From contig JBJMNK010000034.1 of assembly GCA_045804265.1 (NCBI GenBank), positions 1 to 64,000 of the forward strand: 64,000 nt of DNA, in the 5' to 3' direction. This DNA comes from JABFXC01 sp045804265 (GTDB lineage: Bacteria; Gemmatimonadota; Gemmatimonadetes; Gemmatimonadales; Gemmatimonadaceae). Of the stretch, positions 62,689-64,000 are shown piece by piece. Positions within the stretch are counted from its first letter, which is position 1. Each line of letters starts with the position of its first letter. The position numbers were made by a program, and so were the translations under genes. Under the pieces are notes generated by a model. It did not search any database, was not told where the DNA came from, and saw only the letters and a list, made by a program, of their open reading frames with translations.

Positions 62689-64000
62689 ATGCCCACTCCC
62701 CCCGACGACTCCACCGACAAGCCCGGCGACGAACGACTCGGCATGGCCGAGCCGATCACCCGCCGCGATTTCATCAACGGCACCATCGCCGCCGGGGCTG
62801 GCCTGCTGCTCAACGGCACTTCCGCCGCGGCTGCGCCTAACGCTCCGCTTGACGCTCCGCCCGCCGTCAATCCGTTCACCGGCTACGGCGGCGTCGGCGA
62901 CTACGCCAACTCCAACGGCAACACGCGCGCAGTGATGTCCGCCGGCCACGCCATGCGCGACGGCAACTTCGAGGCGCAGCTCGCCAATGCGATCGACACC
63001 GGCGAGACGTACGACCTCGTCTCGGTCGGCGGCGGGATCAGTGGGCTCGCGGCCGCGGTCTTCTTCCAGAAGTACAGGGGCGGACACGCACTCGTCCTCG
63101 ATAATCACCCGATCTTCGGCGGCGAGGCGAAGCGCAACGAGTTCGTCGTCGACGGGCATCGCGTGGTCGCCCACCAGGGTTCGGCGATCTTCCCCGTCGT
63201 TCGCAAGGGCAGCTACACCGGCACGTTCTACGAGATGATCGGGATGGACCGACCGTCCTTCGACTACCAGAAGTGGCGCGGGCCCCAGCCCGAGATGCAG
63301 CTCGGCAACAGCCCCTACGACCAGCCGAAGGACTACGGCTTCTACTTCACCCCGCAGTTCACGAAGGGGAAGGGCGTCTGGGTCCTCGATCCGTGGGGGA
63401 AACAGCTCGCCGGCGCGCCGTTAGGCGACGACGTGAGGGCCGACCTGCTGCGCTGGCAGACGGTCGACAATGGCGCCCTCCGCCCGAAGACCGAGGGCGA
63501 CGCGATCTCCCGCCAGCTCGACTCGATCACCCTCGAGGATTACCTGATGACGCGGCACGACATCAGCCGCGACACGGTCCGCAACTTCCTCTCGCCGATG
63601 GAGGGCGGCGGATACGGCCTCGGCCCTGACGCCCTCTCGGCCTACTGCGCCTGGGCGATCGAGACCGAGTTTCCCGAAGACGGCGACGACGCGTTAGGCG
63701 ACCAGATGTTCCCCGACGGCAACACCGGCTTCGCGCGACTGATGGTGAAGACGCTCATCGCCGACGCATTCGCCGGCGCGCGCACCATCGACGAGACCTG
63801 GCGCAATCGGGTGAACTTCGCCGCGCTCGATCGCAGCGGCGCGCCGACACGCATCCGCGACGGCGCGACGGTCGTCAGCGTCGCGCACGTCGGCGACCCC
63901 GCCACCGCGTCGCACGTCGTCGTCACCTATGCAAGGAACAAGCGTCTCTACAAACTGAAGGCACGCGCGGTCGTCATGGCCGGCGGCACGTGGACGGCGA
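62689..64000 (+). CDS. Tat-exported FAD oxidoreductase, spermidine dehydrogenase-like (runs off the window)
   Basis: 437 codons to the window end. The N-terminus has a twin-arginine signal (PITRRDFINGT, then a hydrophobic stretch), then a Rossmann FAD motif VSVGGGISGLAAAVFF and blocks FGGEAKRNEF, DYQKWRGPQPEMQLG and SPMEGGGYGLG, which I recognise from spermidine dehydrogenase-like flavoproteins. Such enzymes oxidise polyamines in the periplasm. GAGGAA lies next to the ATG at 62689, but an in-frame ATG at 62743 (MAEPITRRD) is also possible. The C-terminus is outside the window. Confidence 0.82.
   Translation, partial: MPTPPDDSTDKPGDERLGMAEPITRRDFINGTIAAGAGLLLNGTSAAAAPNAPLDAPPAVNPFTGYGGVGDYANSNGNTRAVMSAGHAMRDGNFEAQLANAIDTGETYDLVSVGGGISGLAAAVFFQKYRGGHALVLDNHPIFGGEAKRNEFVVDGHRVVAHQGSAIFPVVRKGSYTGTFYEMIGMDRPSFDYQKWRGPQPEMQLGNSPYDQPKDYGFYFTPQFTKGKGVWVLDPWGKQLAGAPLGDDVRADLLRWQTVDNGALRPKTEGDAISRQLDSITLEDYLMTRHDISRDTVRNFLSPMEGGGYGLGPDALSAYCAWAIETEFPEDGDDALGDQMFPDGNTGFARLMVKTLIADAFAGARTIDETWRNRVNFAALDRSGAPTRIRDGATVVSVAHVGDPATASHVVVTYARNKRLYKLKARAVVMAGGTWTA

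Overview
The window is about 68% G+C, with tightly packed genes on both strands, many GTG starts and frequent 1-4 bp stop/start overlaps. The short Bacteroidetes-type primary sigma factor, the TAnnTT -10 boxes, a LuxR/DUF4199 pair and the proteome as a whole suggest a chromosomal segment of a Gemmatimonadota bacterium (Gemmatimonas/Gemmatirosa type). This is inference from family resemblance, not from a marker gene. The cell is diderm: it has a TamA-like barrel, a TamB-like protein and several lipoproteins. I see no rRNA, tRNA, CRISPR array, phage module or transposase gene.

Layout. 0-1.2 kb: 5' part of a molybdopterin oxidoreductase and a small lipoprotein. 1.2-8.8 kb (minus): an overlapping glycolate-oxidase operon (fused GlcD-GlcE, GlcF, HAD-like protein, YgfZ, SDR epimerase, DUF1802). 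8.9-12.9 kb (minus): lipid kinase, PAS hybrid kinase, primary-type sigma factor, small membrane protein. 13.1-19.7 kb: PepSY protein with a low-complexity tail, GT39-type glycosyltransferase, OmpR-type two-component pair, membrane-anchored PHP protein, 3D-domain protein. 19.8-26.9 kb: AroB, PduO-type adenosyltransferase, Ser/Thr kinase, ferredoxin-NADP reductase, MazG-like protein and aldo/keto reductase, separated by two families of palindromic repeats. 26.9-29.5 kb: peptide ABC permease and binding protein. 29.6-45.9 kb (plus): GGDEF response regulator, then TamA-TamB-lipid kinase, a 1301-residue hybrid kinase with an NtrC-type regulator, a zinc-ribbon protein, a P1 peptidase and an NlpC/P60 hydrolase. 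46.4-47.5 kb: a long inverted-repeat element enclosing an S23-type four-helix-bundle gene. 47.5-52.4 kb: EamA transporter, HAD phosphatase, CYTH protein, unknown protein, AcpS, M20 peptidase. 52.4-64 kb: another repeat cluster, YaeQ, M28 peptidase, then a run of small accessory genes and the start of a Tat-exported spermidine-dehydrogenase-like flavoprotein.

The most striking feature is not a gene. The non-palindromic octamer CGTTAGGC (reverse complement GCCTAACG) occurs about 81 times by my hand count, roughly 30-fold more than base composition predicts. Inside genes it lies mainly on the sense strand and is nearly always read as nCG TTA GGC (x-Leu-Gly), so it supplies otherwise rare TTA codons. 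Elsewhere it supplies stop codons or sits just past them. In the NtrC-type regulator a copy occupies the place of the sigma-54 contact loop. Other points of interest are five families of inverted-repeat elements, a set of apparently leaderless promoters, and a HAD-like protein without its catalytic aspartates.
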